A stretch of 64,000 nt of DNA, taken from positions 1 through 64,000 of the forward strand of contig CALKCM010000008.1 of the NCBI GenBank assembly GCA_938086785.1, in the 5' to 3' direction. How positions within the stretch are numbered: position 1 is the first letter of the stretch; the number at the start of each line of letters is the position of its first letter. A program made the translations under genes and the position numbers. Source of the stretch: an uncultured Bacteroidia bacterium (GTDB lineage: Bacteria; Bacteroidota; Bacteroidia; NS11-12g; UBA955). Shown here one piece after another: positions 36,101-44,219 of the stretch. The notes under the pieces were generated by a model. That model was given only the letters and a program-made list of their open reading frames with translations. It was not told the origin of the DNA and made no database searches.

Positions 36101-37798
36101 TGCTGCATATGGAAGTTCCACTCTATATTCCTTCTTGCAAATTTTCACCTCCTTTTTTGGAATGAAATCATACGCTCCGTTAGGTTTTATACTTACATCT
36201 ATCTCAACAGAATCATATTTATTATTTCCTTCTAATTTATATTTTAATTTAAGAGGAAAAACTCCAGGAATTTTGGAATAAAAAAAGGTGTTTAAGCCCG
36301 TGTCTTTTTCAAGTCCTTTCCACGTCCAAGAAAAATTGGTGGCAGGTACACCTGTACTTTTAACGGCAACAAGAAACCCTGAATCGCAACTGATGTATGC
36401 TTTGGCTTCAATCACTCGCTTAAGACTATTCAATCCACTGCTCGCATTATAAGCGTATCCCCCAAACTTTCCGCGACCGTATGCATAGGCTAAAAATCCA
36501 TATTTATTTATTACGCGAATGGTCCCTTGGCGTGCGGAATCCTGAAAAAAGAAATAATCACCATTAATAATGGGTTTTAATTGACTGGATAATACCAATT
36601 GCCCATCAACATATAAGCTATCCTTCCCTATTTTTGGCACAACAACATTAATAAAATTAGATGGGTAGTCCGTTCCTGTAGGTATTAAAATATTGGCATC
36701 TTCTACTAATTGCTCATTAGAGTTTACAGTAAAAAGACTAATTCCTCCATTGTTCCGCCATGATCCAGTAGTGCAGGTATCCAAGTCAATCTTTTCCCAA
36801 CAGGTAATCGCTTTATCTGCGGATATAATTACAGAAGAGTCTTTTCCAACCTTACTGTAGAACTGATCCGCCTTATTAAGTGTGGCAATTAATGTTCCGT
36901 TCTTATAAACATGCGTAGAATCTGCAACTGCTGATACGGAAAAGCGATACCCTTTTTTTAGAAAGGCTATGGGCGTTAAAATGAACTCTTTTCCAAGAAG
37001 GTTCTCAGGCATCATTTGTTCATACATCAGGTCGAAGGCGCGGCAATTATTATCCTCAAAATCATAGAAGTTTTCACTAAAAACAGCTATTCTTTTGCCA
37101 CCGGTGGCTTGAGCCGATAGTTTGGGCTCGTCATTAATATTAAAGGCCCACATATAAAATCGAACCATTTGCCCTTTTTTAAGACGCACCGTATCTCCCG
37201 GAGGTCTATTCCATAACTGGATGCTTTTGTTAATATTGAGTTTAACGGTAACGGAATCATCAATGGCTACCACCGAAAAGAAATATATTCTATACCGTTG
37301 GAGACCACCCGTCCATTGATACCTGCTCTTATAGGGATAATATTTCCCATCTATTGGCTGACTAGCACTGGGGTATACGGCTGTTGCTCCAGAAGAATAA
37401 TAGGTCCCTGTTGAAAAGGAAAAAACGCGTATAGGAAGAATGCTCGTTATGTGAATGGCATTCTCTCCAATTTTGTTGTTTAAACCACCGCTTCCATTTT
37501 GGCGATAATAGTAATAACTCCTTCTAATACTTGAAGGAACTACAAAATACTTTATTTCATTATACCCTAAATCAAGAGAGTCAGTTATATTAAATCCAGG
37601 AATGGACATGTACGCCCGGGTAGGTTTGCTGGAGGATACCGCAATTAAAAAGGAATCATTGCTGTAAAAAGGATAGGTGCTCGCAATCCAAAAATCCGTG
37701 CCTTTTGAACTCACTTCTTCCGTTCTTTGTGCCTTGCTTTTAATAAAAAAGCAACAAAGAAGGAGTACTATTAATCCATGCAATCCTTTGGTCTTCAA
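33152..37798 (-). CDS. Giant T9SS type B surface protein with PKD-like domains
   Basis: 1548-residue secreted protein. I take TTG at 37796-37798 as start, giving the signal KTKGLHGLIVLLLCCFFIKSKA; the ATG 17 codons earlier lies upstream of an exact -7 box. Residues about 30-480 form an N-terminal domain of the kind opening many Bacteroidota adhesins (EVSSKGTDFWIASTYPFY). Next come about ten PKD-like modules to residue 1440, each with a [F/W]xW or xYxWxF core and a Cys-linked CxDTA tail. The gliding-motility-associated C-terminal domain is last (IPTAFSPNKFGPNE, KVFNRWGQLVYT, GVYGYQIF). Presumably a surface adhesin. Confidence 0.85.
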   Translation of the reverse strand: MKTKGLHGLIVLLLCCFFIKSKAQRTEEVSSKGTDFWIASTYPFYSNDSFLIAVSSSKPTRAYMSIPGFNITDSLDLGYNEIKYFVVPSSIRRSYYYYRQNGSGGLNNKIGENAIHITSILPIRVFSFSTGTYYSSGATAVYPSASQPIDGKYYPYKSRYQWTGGLQRYRIYFFSVVAIDDSVTVKLNINKSIQLWNRPPGDTVRLKKGQMVRFYMWAFNINDEPKLSAQATGGKRIAVFSENFYDFEDNNCRAFDLMYEQMMPENLLGKEFILTPIAFLKKGYRFSVSAVADSTHVYKNGTLIATLNKADQFYSKVGKDSSVIISADKAITCWEKIDLDTCTTGSWRNNGGISLFTVNSNEQLVEDANILIPTGTDYPSNFINVVVPKIGKDSLYVDGQLVLSSQLKPIINGDYFFFQDSARQGTIRVINKYGFLAYAYGRGKFGGYAYNASSGLNSLKRVIEAKAYISCDSGFLVAVKSTGVPATNFSWTWKGLEKDTGLNTFFYSKIPGVFPLKLKYKLEGNNKYDSVEIDVSIKPNGAYDFIPKKEVKICKKEYRVELPYAAILSYLWSDGDTNRIKVFNTDGDFTLKISNRQTDCKFYDTINVRFFDTIKAKIKMTLKSQCPGNPIYLENTSVYGLKDSIVKNQWFVDGQKTGTKENDTVPYAYPGDYVFKLLIENKAGCVDSAFQTTYISDIPTLIAGIKVLDSCVGTSNIRFNSQSRLSEGKIVAYRWIFSDGDTTHDWRQTIRNFKTAGTISYQFAAYTEQGCADTTPVQTVEIYKGPNPSFTIPDSIACLDGNYFDIVNTTKNKTKNKRYVWMWGNGAGSSETDPGSVRYFDTGNYIIRMVGIDSATLCGGDTLDRMVRVLNTPIAKIYVDSFNYCSNRNYYQLTDQSISEADINKHTFWAWSDGSRDTSSGSILKSFDTAGSYTLWMTHSIGKGCVDSVKKRLVVFQSPTARMQVSDSSVCQPNEFIHVKNNSILNGFANHTWEIQNQSTSAIDLGRVSDLDTGLNRISLIVHEPLYDCADTAYRYIRIYADPNVTIQSLDSEMCFPNGSFIFKDSTGLTLDDKVHRFWQIGSDSFQRFPFSYIPQKSGKTEVKLIYSIKNTCWDTAVAQVRVLHELDSLNLLSDRYKTCLPASFNFSVSPSTGTPWQFNWSSENINTPGSTNFMKTYFSTGLKKMSVTATNGSCIIKDSITVEALDKPEARIVANTGLAHCFKQQKFDMEASIILATQPVTYEWLVPQNTFTNQSSIQPIFADDGSYQINLLIKDSNNCADTATAFLTVLESPTIALERDSACIGTKKNIPFNLKPTAFAVKNYAWLIDGSLASQSNPFEYEYLNTNSETVQLLIEGDNGCKDTSNISQLKGLEKPKANFSAIILNSNSSGVPVQFTNESSGENSYEWTFQKGAISTEENPKYNYTELGNKKVILKVWNSLGCFDTAQKQLFVTSDQIAFIPTAFSPNKFGPNELFKPAELSAVKSYSIKVFNRWGQLVYTSTNPNEGWDGTYMGTDAPEGVYGYQIFAHFITGVGFLRNGNVHLLR

Positions 37799-37815
37799 AC
37801 AAAAAATAATATTAT

Positions 37816-37823
37816 CAAAGGTA
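37816..37823 (-). promoter_or_regulatory. -7 box of the giant T9SS gene
   Basis: On the minus strand TACCTTTG is an exact TAnnTTTG match, with TTTG about 23 bases further upstream. It ends 17 bases before the TTG at 37798. Confidence 0.6.
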
Positions 37824-37858
37824 CAAAAAACATAGCACTTATAAATCAAAGGATAAAT

Positions 37859-37880
37859 TGTTCACAAATCCTTGTGAACA
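37859..37880. repeat. Perfect palindrome between a T9SS gene and dcd
   Basis: TGTTCACAA-ATCC-TTGTGAACA is a perfect 9-bp inverted repeat. It is centred about 50 bases before the dcd start and about 70 bases before the T9SS gene start, and lies outside both -7 boxes. The geometry fits a shared operator. It has no adjacent T-run, so it is not a terminator. Confidence 0.6.
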
Positions 37881-37919
37881 GCACGCTTTACTATCCGTAG
37901 ATGTGCCATATTTGTACTA

Positions 37920-38456
37920 ATGATTTTAGCGGATAAAACTATCTTAGGAGAAATTGAAAAAGGAACAATTGTTTTAAAGCCTTACGATCGAGAATGTTTG
38001 GGTAGCAATAGTTATGATGTTCATTTAGGATCAACTTTAGCCACGTATAAAGATCATATACTCGATTCAAAAAAACACAATACCATCGAGACATTTGAGA
38101 TACCTGAAGAAGGGTTTGTTTTATACCCTCACGTTTTTTATTTAGGGGTAACGTTGGAATATACTGAAACACATGCGCATGTTCCCTTCCTTGAAGGGAA
38201 ATCGAGTACGGGCCGCTTGGGAATTGATATTCATGCGACAGCAGGTAAAGGAGATGTTGGGTTTTGTGGTAACTGGACGCTTGAAATTAGTGTAAAACAG
38301 CCCGTCAAAATTTATCCAGGCATGCCTATAGGGCAGCTAATTTATTTCCCCGTTGATGGTGAAATTGAGGTGAAGTACAATCAAAAAAAGAATGCAAAAT
38401 ACAGTGGACAACCAAACAAACCTGTTGAAAGCATGATGTGGAAGAATAAGTTTTAG
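37920..38456 (+). CDS. dcd: dCTP deaminase
   Basis: 178-residue nucleotide hydrolase that turns dCTP into dUTP for dTMP synthesis. Family motifs: the EKGTIVLKPYDRECLGSNSYDVHLG start and GKSSTGRLGIDIHATAGKGD with the catalytic Glu/Arg region, then PVKIYPGMPIGQLIYF. The size is that of short Bacteroidota Dcd proteins. ATG lies 5 bases after CATATTTG (7 of 8 of the -7 consensus). It overlaps dapF by 4 bases at convergent ends. Confidence 0.93.
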   Translation: MILADKTILGEIEKGTIVLKPYDRECLGSNSYDVHLGSTLATYKDHILDSKKHNTIETFEIPEEGFVLYPHVFYLGVTLEYTETHAHVPFLEGKSSTGRLGIDIHATAGKGDVGFCGNWTLEISVKQPVKIYPGMPIGQLIYFPVDGEIEVKYNQKKNAKYSGQPNKPVESMMWKNKF

Positions 38457-39211
38457 ATTTTTCCCGAAAAAACCGGTGTTGCCGGTCCTGAAAGAATAAT
38501 GTCTGTGAATGAATCGCTTTGACATGTGGCTTCTACGTTTAGGACTCCACCTAAAGTTTCTATTTCTATTTTGTTTTTACCCATTTGTCTATTTTTAGAA
38601 AAATGAGCTAATGCCGCCGCAGTTACTCCTGTCCCGCAACTGTATGTTTCATCTTCAACTCCTCTCTCGTATGTTCTTACATCTAAAACCCCCTTATTTT
38701 CAAAAGCGACATTTATATTAATGCCCTCCTTTTCGTATAAGGCAGAAAATCGAACAGACTTGGCAAAAGGGATCAGATCAAATGAATCGATAGGAGTTTT
38801 ATGGAACATTACATAATGCGGAGAACCCGTATTCAATTCAAACGTACTATTATTGATTCTCTTTATTTTGGATACATCACCCATCTCAAGGGAAACATGA
38901 TCTTGTTGGACCAAAGCCTTATGAGGCCCATCTATGGCCATGAAATGCAAATGTTCACCCAAGCCTAAGCCCGATGCAAAATGAGCAATACAGCGCCCTC
39001 CGTTTCCGCACATAGAGCTAATATTTCCGTCACTATTATAGTAGACCATTTTAAAATCAAAATCGCTGCTAGGTTCAAGTATCATTAACCCATCTGCTCC
39101 AATTCCAAACCTCCGATGGCATAAGTGGGCCACATCCAATGCAGGCAATTCGTCTCTTCCGTCTATAATGATGAAGTCATTTCCTGTGCCTTGGTATTTG
39201 GTGAAATTCAT
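38453..39211 (-). CDS. dapF: Diaminopimelate epimerase
   Basis: 252-residue racemase that converts LL- to meso-diaminopimelate for lysine and peptidoglycan. The two catalytic cysteines are present: CGNGGRC in the first half (near residue 70) and SCGTGVTAAALA in the second (near 195). The start KYQGTGNDFIIIDGR is diagnostic. It lies 4 bases downstream of the anti-sigma gene, so it may be in that transcript. Nothing is missing. Confidence 0.95.
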   Translation of the reverse strand: MNFTKYQGTGNDFIIIDGRDELPALDVAHLCHRRFGIGADGLMILEPSSDFDFKMVYYNSDGNISSMCGNGGRCIAHFASGLGLGEHLHFMAIDGPHKALVQQDHVSLEMGDVSKIKRINNSTFELNTGSPHYVMFHKTPIDSFDLIPFAKSVRFSALYEKEGININVAFENKGVLDVRTYERGVEDETYSCGTGVTAAALAHFSKNRQMGKNKIEIETLGGVLNVEATCQSDSFTDIILSGPATPVFSGKI

Positions 39212-39215
39212 GGGT

Positions 39216-40199
39216 TTATTCTGGCTCTCCCTTCAGAATATCGATGAGTTCAATATCGGTTATTTTTGATTCTATTGAACTGGATTGATTGAAATATATT
39301 TGATAAAAATCTTCTCCAGATTTTAAGTAATACGTGTTTTTATAAAGAAGTATCACTGCATTTTCAGGGGATAAATTATCTACTTCTAAATCAACCTTCT
39401 CTTCTGATGTGCTATTGCATAAAAGAATGGTGTCACTTTCATTTTCATAGAAACTCACCTGGAATGTATATTTTTTTTGTGCCTTCTGTTTTTTGATCTC
39501 CTTGGTTTTCTCATTATTAGCAGCACTTAAGGAATCCCTGTCTTTTCTCGATGCTATTTTGTTTTTACTAAAAACTTCCTTTTTTAAAGCTCTAGATTTA
39601 GAATTAGAGTAATCGTAGGTAATAGTACTTTCTTTTACAGGAGGAGGAGTTACTGCTGCAATAGAAATTGGAATAATAGTATTGCTTGAAAGCATCATTC
39701 TGCTCTCCGCCGTATTTTCATCTAAAAAAGCAAGCTCATCTCCCTGGGCAATGTAATTAGAACTATCTAGAGGGCGATCATCGTCGTCAATTTGTGCGAT
39801 TTTTGGTTCCGTTTTCTTCTTTCTTTTTGCTTTAGAAACTTCAGCTGTTGTATTCTCTAATTCTTCAAATCCAAAGTATGATTTTGGTTCTTTTTTAGCG
39901 GTGACAGGTTCTTCAGAGGCATTGTACATAAAAATACCAAAAATTAAAATTGCAGCAGCAGCACCAAAAGTCCAGTAATATTTTGTTTTTGAGGGAGTGG
40001 CAGTCGTCGTATGTTTAATTAGATAGTCTTTTAAATCTAATTCTCCTGTTTTTTCAATGGCTTCAATCAATAATTTTCCCAATGCCACTTCTTGCTTTAG
40101 TGTTGCATTCGTTTCCAACTCCTTGGTGAACGCCTTTAAATCTTGAGGACTTAATTGACCACTTAAATAATCTTCGATATGTTCTGTCCAATCCTTCAA
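39216..40199 (-). CDS. Putative anti-sigma factor with one membrane helix
   Basis: 327-residue protein: N-terminal cytoplasmic helix-rich domain (residues about 1-70; EDYLSGQLSPQDLKAFTKELE, with no zinc-binding Cys), one transmembrane helix at about 75-92 (TFGAAAAILIFGIFM), and a charged periplasmic part. Its start overlaps the ECF sigma gene by 4 bases, the normal arrangement of sigma/anti-sigma pairs, so it probably holds the sigma factor inactive. The helix-plus-charged-tail layout is common in Bacteroidota. The signal sensed is unknown. Confidence 0.72.
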   Translation of the reverse strand: MKDWTEHIEDYLSGQLSPQDLKAFTKELETNATLKQEVALGKLLIEAIEKTGELDLKDYLIKHTTTATPSKTKYYWTFGAAAAILIFGIFMYNASEEPVTAKKEPKSYFGFEELENTTAEVSKAKRKKKTEPKIAQIDDDDRPLDSSNYIAQGDELAFLDENTAESRMMLSSNTIIPISIAAVTPPPVKESTITYDYSNSKSRALKKEVFSKNKIASRKDRDSLSAANNEKTKEIKKQKAQKKYTFQVSFYENESDTILLCNSTSEEKVDLEVDNLSPENAVILLYKNTYYLKSGEDFYQIYFNQSSSIESKITDIELIDILKGEPE

Positions 40200-40765
40200 C
40201 CTAAAAAATCTGTTAAATTATACCTCGATTTAATTATTTCTGAGAGTCGCTTAAAGCACTGATGTTTCTTGGCTTTGGCCGTATCTGCATTGGCATAGTT
40301 CATTTGACTAGCGATCTCTTTCATGCTAAAACCGTCAAAATAAAACTTGCTCAAAATTTGTTTACATGTATCTCCAATTTCGTCCAAGGCAAGCATAGCC
40401 TTTTTAACATCAATTTGGTGAACGGATAAAGGATGATCACTCACATTTAATGTGGTGATGTCTTTCGACGACTCCCGCTTTGCTTTGCTCAGTTTCTTTA
40501 GCCATAGATTTTTAGAAACAGCCATAATATAGGTGCTTGGCTTGCTAGTTAATTTGAAATCTGGCTTGCGTATGTTATTCCACAAAACAATGAGACTATC
40601 GTGAAGAATGTCCTTGGCTTCATCTCTTGATCCGTTGTTCTTTAAAATATGATTACTCACCATGCTTAAGTTAGACTCATACAGATCCAACAATGCAGCT
40701 TTATCACCCGCTTTGATTTTTTCCAAAACCAGGCTGTTTTTATCAAGGGGATTAGACTGCGACAT
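40196..40765 (-). CDS. ECF-type RNA polymerase sigma factor
   Basis: 189-residue sigma-70 family regulator. Sigma region 2 is seen at LLDLYESNLSMVSNHIL and SRDEAKDILHDSLIVLWNN; region 4 (about 125-175) has ILSKFYFDGFSMKEIASQMNYANADTAKAKKHQCFKRL, a helix-turn-helix. The start at 40765 (second ATG) is preferred over 40774 since TAATATTG (7 of 8 of the -7 box) ends 1 base before the first ATG and 10 before the second. It pairs with the next gene, its likely anti-sigma partner. Confidence 0.9.
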   Translation of the reverse strand: MSQSNPLDKNSLVLEKIKAGDKAALLDLYESNLSMVSNHILKNNGSRDEAKDILHDSLIVLWNNIRKPDFKLTSKPSTYIMAVSKNLWLKKLSKAKRESSKDITTLNVSDHPLSVHQIDVKKAMLALDEIGDTCKQILSKFYFDGFSMKEIASQMNYANADTAKAKKHQCFKRLSEIIKSRYNLTDFLG

Positions 40766-40811
40766 TTCATGCAATATTAATACTCAAACTCATAAAAAGG
40801 TAAAAAGCATT

Positions 40812-40845
40812 TTTGTTTTTTACTCCATTGCTATTCATACATTTG
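40812..40845 (+). promoter_or_regulatory. Promoter of the GSCFA gene
   Basis: TTTG at 40812-40815 and the exact -7 box TACATTTG at 40838-40845 are 22 bases apart, the best full promoter in the window. It ends 8 bases before the ATG at 40854. Confidence 0.65.
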
Positions 40846-40853
40846 TATCATTC

Positions 40854-41717
40854 ATGCATTTAAAATACCAAAAGCAGTTCACCACATTAAAAATTGATAA
40901 GCACCCAACGATTGGTTTGAATCAATCCATTGGCTTCATAGGTTCTTGTTTTGCTCAAAACATGGGAATGAAATTGGATGATTTAGGTTATCCCCAATTT
41001 CAATCGCCCTTTGGCATTGTTTTTAATCCGGTAAGCATAGTAAAAATATTAAAATCACTCAAAGAAGAGGAAGAACCATGGGGTTCTGTAGATGAAGATT
41101 TCTTTAGCTTTAATCATCATCATAAACTCAGACATAAAAGCTTTGAGGCATTAAAATCAAAGGTGAAATCTGATAAAATCTTATTCCTAAATCAACTCAA
41201 ATCAGCCAAGCATCTCTTTGTAAGTCTAGGTAGTGCATGGTGTTATAAACTTATTGAAAGAGAAATAATCGTTGCAAATTGCCACAAATTACCTCAAAAA
41301 GAATTTGATAAAGTACTCCTTTCTGAATCTGAAGTCTTGCAGGCCTTAAGGCAAATGACAAATGAGTTGCTTCAGATTAATACTGATCTTCACATTTACT
41401 TTACCATCAGTCCTGTAAAGCATTTGAGAGATGGGGTATTGGAGAACAGTCAGAGTAAGGCTCGAATTATTTCTGCTTTGCAGACCTTTTTGCAAGACAA
41501 TGAAGAATTCCATTACTTTCCGGCTTTAGAAATTGTTCAAGAGGAACTTCGAGATTATCGATATTACTCTAATGACTTAGCGCATCCTTCAGAATGGACC
41601 AAGGACTATATATTTAGCAGGTGGGTAGAAACGTATTTTACGGAAGAAAATAATCTGAATTTAAACGATTTAATATCTCAAAAGAAGCGCTTAGACCATC
41701 GTCCATCCGAAGCTTGA
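40854..41717 (+). CDS. GSCFA domain protein
   Basis: 287-residue GSCFA family protein (SGNH-hydrolase-like). The name-giving block GFIGSCFAQNMGMKLDDLGY is near residue 25, followed by SPFGIVFNPVSI; the late block YFTISPVKHLRDG holds the usual H/D residues, as does LAHPSEW. It may be an esterase, but no substrate is known. The start at 40854 follows an exact promoter; an in-frame reading from 40662 runs antisense through the sigma gene and is not used. Confidence 0.88.
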   Translation: MHLKYQKQFTTLKIDKHPTIGLNQSIGFIGSCFAQNMGMKLDDLGYPQFQSPFGIVFNPVSIVKILKSLKEEEEPWGSVDEDFFSFNHHHKLRHKSFEALKSKVKSDKILFLNQLKSAKHLFVSLGSAWCYKLIEREIIVANCHKLPQKEFDKVLLSESEVLQALRQMTNELLQINTDLHIYFTISPVKHLRDGVLENSQSKARIISALQTFLQDNEEFHYFPALEIVQEELRDYRYYSNDLAHPSEWTKDYIFSRWVETYFTEENNLNLNDLISQKKRLDHRPSEA

Positions 41718-41718
41718 T

Positions 41719-42303
41719 TTAACTTTTGGGAAGGTCTTCTTCCTTAACTTTGTCAAGTATGATTTTATTCATTTGCTTGTTCAGTCTTAGAAAAGAGGCA
41801 TGAGAATGATTAACTGTAACGGTGGAAGCTTCTATGAAATGAAAGTTCTTAAGTAGTCTCTTTTTTAGATTCATATATTCAGATTTGAACACATCTTTTT
41901 TCTTTTGATATGTATTATCTCTTACTGACTTTTTAAATTGAGTATACTCCAAAAGTGATTCCTCCATGAATGAAATGGATTTTCTATACTTAGGGATAGC
42001 ATCTTGATAGATGGCCAATAGTTGCATGTATTGCCTGGTCGTTTGGTCAGTTTGAGCATCGATAGAACTTGCTGGCGCAAAACGTATTATATTCAAATCA
42101 GACCGGATCTCCTCTACCTCTTCCTCCAACTCCATAATAGTGAAGGTTAATTTAGAAGGCATTTCTTTTACAATCTCTGTTAAACTATCCAATCGAAGGA
42201 CTTGATATTCATTCCACGTATTATTTTTAGAATAATCGCAACTTGTTGATGAAATTACGATAAAAATAGATAATATTGCTATCAAAGAGTGACTCTGTTT
42301 CAT
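41719..42303 (-). CDS. Hypothetical lipoprotein with coiled-coil
   Basis: 194-residue lipoprotein: signal KQSHSLIAILSIFIVISSTSC, lipobox STSC (Cys22). The rest is mostly helical and charged (IVKEMPSKLTFTIMELEEEVEEIR). I do not recognise a family. Its exact -7 box (CAAAAATA on the plus strand, 42315-42322) lies inside the first codons of the divergent chromate transporter, with 4 bases between start codons. Confidence 0.68.
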   Translation of the reverse strand: MKQSHSLIAILSIFIVISSTSCDYSKNNTWNEYQVLRLDSLTEIVKEMPSKLTFTIMELEEEVEEIRSDLNIIRFAPASSIDAQTDQTTRQYMQLLAIYQDAIPKYRKSISFMEESLLEYTQFKKSVRDNTYQKKKDVFKSEYMNLKKRLLKNFHFIEASTVTVNHSHASFLRLNKQMNKIILDKVKEEDLPKS

Positions 42304-42307
42304 TAAT

Positions 42308-43534
42308 TTGGGATCAAAAATACGAAAAATAAAGCTTTGGCATTTCTTTAAGGCCTCATTTTTACTTGGATGTACGGCTTTTGGGGGGCCACAGATTCAC
42401 ATACCTTTATTTATTAAACGATTAACCCAAGAAAAAAAGTTTATTGAGGCTGAAGATTTGCTGGATATTAATGCTTTTTGCAATATTCTGCCAGGTCCAA
42501 GCACCACCCAAACACTTGCTGCCGTTGGATTCAAATTAGGAGGTCCGCGTTTGGCCTTTATTGGTCTTTTAGCGTGGATTCTTCCTGGAGCTGTCTTGGT
42601 GAGTGTTTTTGCGCTCATTCCAGGTATACTTAGCAGTTCTCATTTTCAATTTATTCCGGCTATGACAGCTGCTTTCTTCGTTTTTTCCATTTATAAAATG
42701 GTAGGTTTGGTAAGGAAAGATACCGTTAATTACATCCTGGTTTTTGCTTTGACAGTGCTTACTTTTTTAGTTAAGTCTCCTGCTATATTCCCAATTGCTA
42801 TTGTGGTTGGTGGTTTCCTAAGTGCCCAGTTTGGCAGTAGAAAGTTTATTCCAAATTACAAACCCTTAGGTTCAGTAAATTGGTCTAATCTCGTTTTATT
42901 TATCATTATTATTGGTCTGGTTGCATTGGCTGGTTTCTTACTCAGCCTGAACGAAACCACCTTGGGGGTATCAAAACCAATCATACTTTTTGAAAATACC
43001 TACAGAATGGGTTCATTAACTTTTGGTGGCGGAAACTCACTGGCTGCCATGGCTATTGAACAATATGTATACCACAAGCCCAGAATGACTTTAGAAGAAA
43101 TGAACATGGGAATAGGCATTGTGCAAGGAATTCCGGGGCCAAACTTCAATTTGTCTACATTTATTAATGCGGTCTCCATGAGGAACCTTGGCTACAATGT
43201 ATGGGGACAATTGGGAGGCTGTATTATTGGAATGGTGGCTGTATTCCTGCCAGGATTATTACTTATATTTTTTGGGTATCCCCTGTGGCAAAAATTTAAA
43301 ACATACCCCATTGTTCAAAGAAGCTTGGATGGAATATTTGCCGCCTCTGTGGGGTTTATTGGAAGTGCAGCGCTTTTAATTAATCGGAACTTTATTATGG
43401 AATTGGCAAGCAAAGAATTTTTTATGGCAGATGTAGGGATTTATAGTCTGAGTCTTTTATTGCTTTTTAGTCAAAAAGTATCTCCGCCCATTGTTGTAAT
43501 CGTTGCTGTGCTGGCTGGAATGGTAATTGCCTAG
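42308..43534 (+). CDS. chrA: Chromate transporter, long ChrA type
   Basis: 408-residue inner-membrane protein of the CHR superfamily with two homologous halves; each begins with the family FxxG..FGGP/G motif (FFKASFLLGCTAFGGPQIHI and FENTYRMGSLTFGGGNSLAAM). Eleven or so helices. It would export chromate or take up a related oxyanion such as sulfate. The TTG at 42308 is the annotated start, but it lies in TTAATTTG, a near -7 box; the true start could be a few codons later, as homologues start close to KLWHFFKASF. Hence the first residues are uncertain. Confidence 0.83.
   Translation: MGSKIRKIKLWHFFKASFLLGCTAFGGPQIHIPLFIKRLTQEKKFIEAEDLLDINAFCNILPGPSTTQTLAAVGFKLGGPRLAFIGLLAWILPGAVLVSVFALIPGILSSSHFQFIPAMTAAFFVFSIYKMVGLVRKDTVNYILVFALTVLTFLVKSPAIFPIAIVVGGFLSAQFGSRKFIPNYKPLGSVNWSNLVLFIIIIGLVALAGFLLSLNETTLGVSKPIILFENTYRMGSLTFGGGNSLAAMAIEQYVYHKPRMTLEEMNMGIGIVQGIPGPNFNLSTFINAVSMRNLGYNVWGQLGGCIIGMVAVFLPGLLLIFFGYPLWQKFKTYPIVQRSLDGIFAASVGFIGSAALLINRNFIMELASKEFFMADVGIYSLSLLLLFSQKVSPPIVVIVAVLAGMVIA
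42315..42322 (-). promoter_or_regulatory. -7 box of the divergent lipoprotein gene
   Basis: On the minus strand TATTTTTG is an exact TAnnTTTG match, ending 11 bases before the start at 42303. It lies in the opening codons of chrA. Confidence 0.5.
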
Positions 43535-43545
43535 AACATTTTCGA

Positions 43546-43553
43546 TATATTTG
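43546..43553 (+). promoter_or_regulatory. -7 box of the gene at 43566
   Basis: TATATTTG is an exact TAnnTTTG match ending 12 bases before the ATG at 43566. Confidence 0.5.
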
Positions 43554-43565
43554 CGTTAGAAAACC

Positions 43566-44219
43566 ATGCGAAGATTTATTATTCTTGGAATTTTGTTTAG
43601 TTCTTTCCTTACGGTAAATGCTCAGAAAAGGATTCCAAAGGATCAATACATCTTGTACACTGGTTTGGTACTCACTTCCGATTCGCTGAAACCCATCCCT
43701 TTTGTGGCTGTACGTCACTGTAAAAGAGGTTTAGTTGCATACTCAGATTATTTAGGTCATTTTGCTATTGCCGTTAAACAGGGAGATACCATTTATTTTG
43801 AAGATATTGAGACCAAGACCAATATGCATATCATACCAGACACCCTTAAATATGCAAAGTATTATACCGTAAAATTAATGGTCAGAGATACGGTAAGTCT
43901 TCCCACTGTTTTTATTCATGCGATGCCCATGCGCAGTTTATTTGATCATACCATTGTAAGTTCAAATATCCCCGATGATGACTTAGAGCAGGCTAGAAAA
44001 AATTTGGAAGCGGAGGCCTTAAAAGAAGCCATGAAACTAAAGCCAACAGATGCAGAATTTAGTCAAATGGTATTAGCTCAAACACGAGCCAATCAATTGT
44101 ATTATTACAAGCAAGCGCCTCCAAACAACTATTTTAATCCTTTGGCTTGGGCCAAGTTTATAAAAGCTTGGAAAAATGGAGATTTCAAGAAAAAAAAGAA
44201 GAAAAAATCAACGTATTAA
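43566..44219 (+). CDS. Secreted carboxypeptidase-regulatory-like domain protein
   Basis: 217-residue protein with a signal peptide (RRFIILGILFSSFLTVNAQ, residues 2-20). The region 30-105 (YTGLVLTSDSLKPIPFVAVRHCKRGLVAYSDYLGHFAIAVKQGDTIYF) looks like a CarbopepD_reg-type beta domain, frequent in Bacteroidota envelope proteins. A helical tail (135-205) ends in KKKKKKKSTY, a strongly basic end. Function unknown; possibly outer-membrane associated. Its own -7 box precedes it, and a weak hairpin follows near 44270-44294. Confidence 0.68.
   Translation: MRRFIILGILFSSFLTVNAQKRIPKDQYILYTGLVLTSDSLKPIPFVAVRHCKRGLVAYSDYLGHFAIAVKQGDTIYFEDIETKTNMHIIPDTLKYAKYYTVKLMVRDTVSLPTVFIHAMPMRSLFDHTIVSSNIPDDDLEQARKNLEAEALKEAMKLKPTDAEFSQMVLAQTRANQLYYYKQAPPNNYFNPLAWAKFIKAWKNGDFKKKKKKKSTY

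Noticed and set aside
40662-40853. N-terminal extension of the GSCFA protein
   Set aside because: It runs antisense through the start of the ECF sigma gene, and a full promoter lies just before the ATG at 40854.
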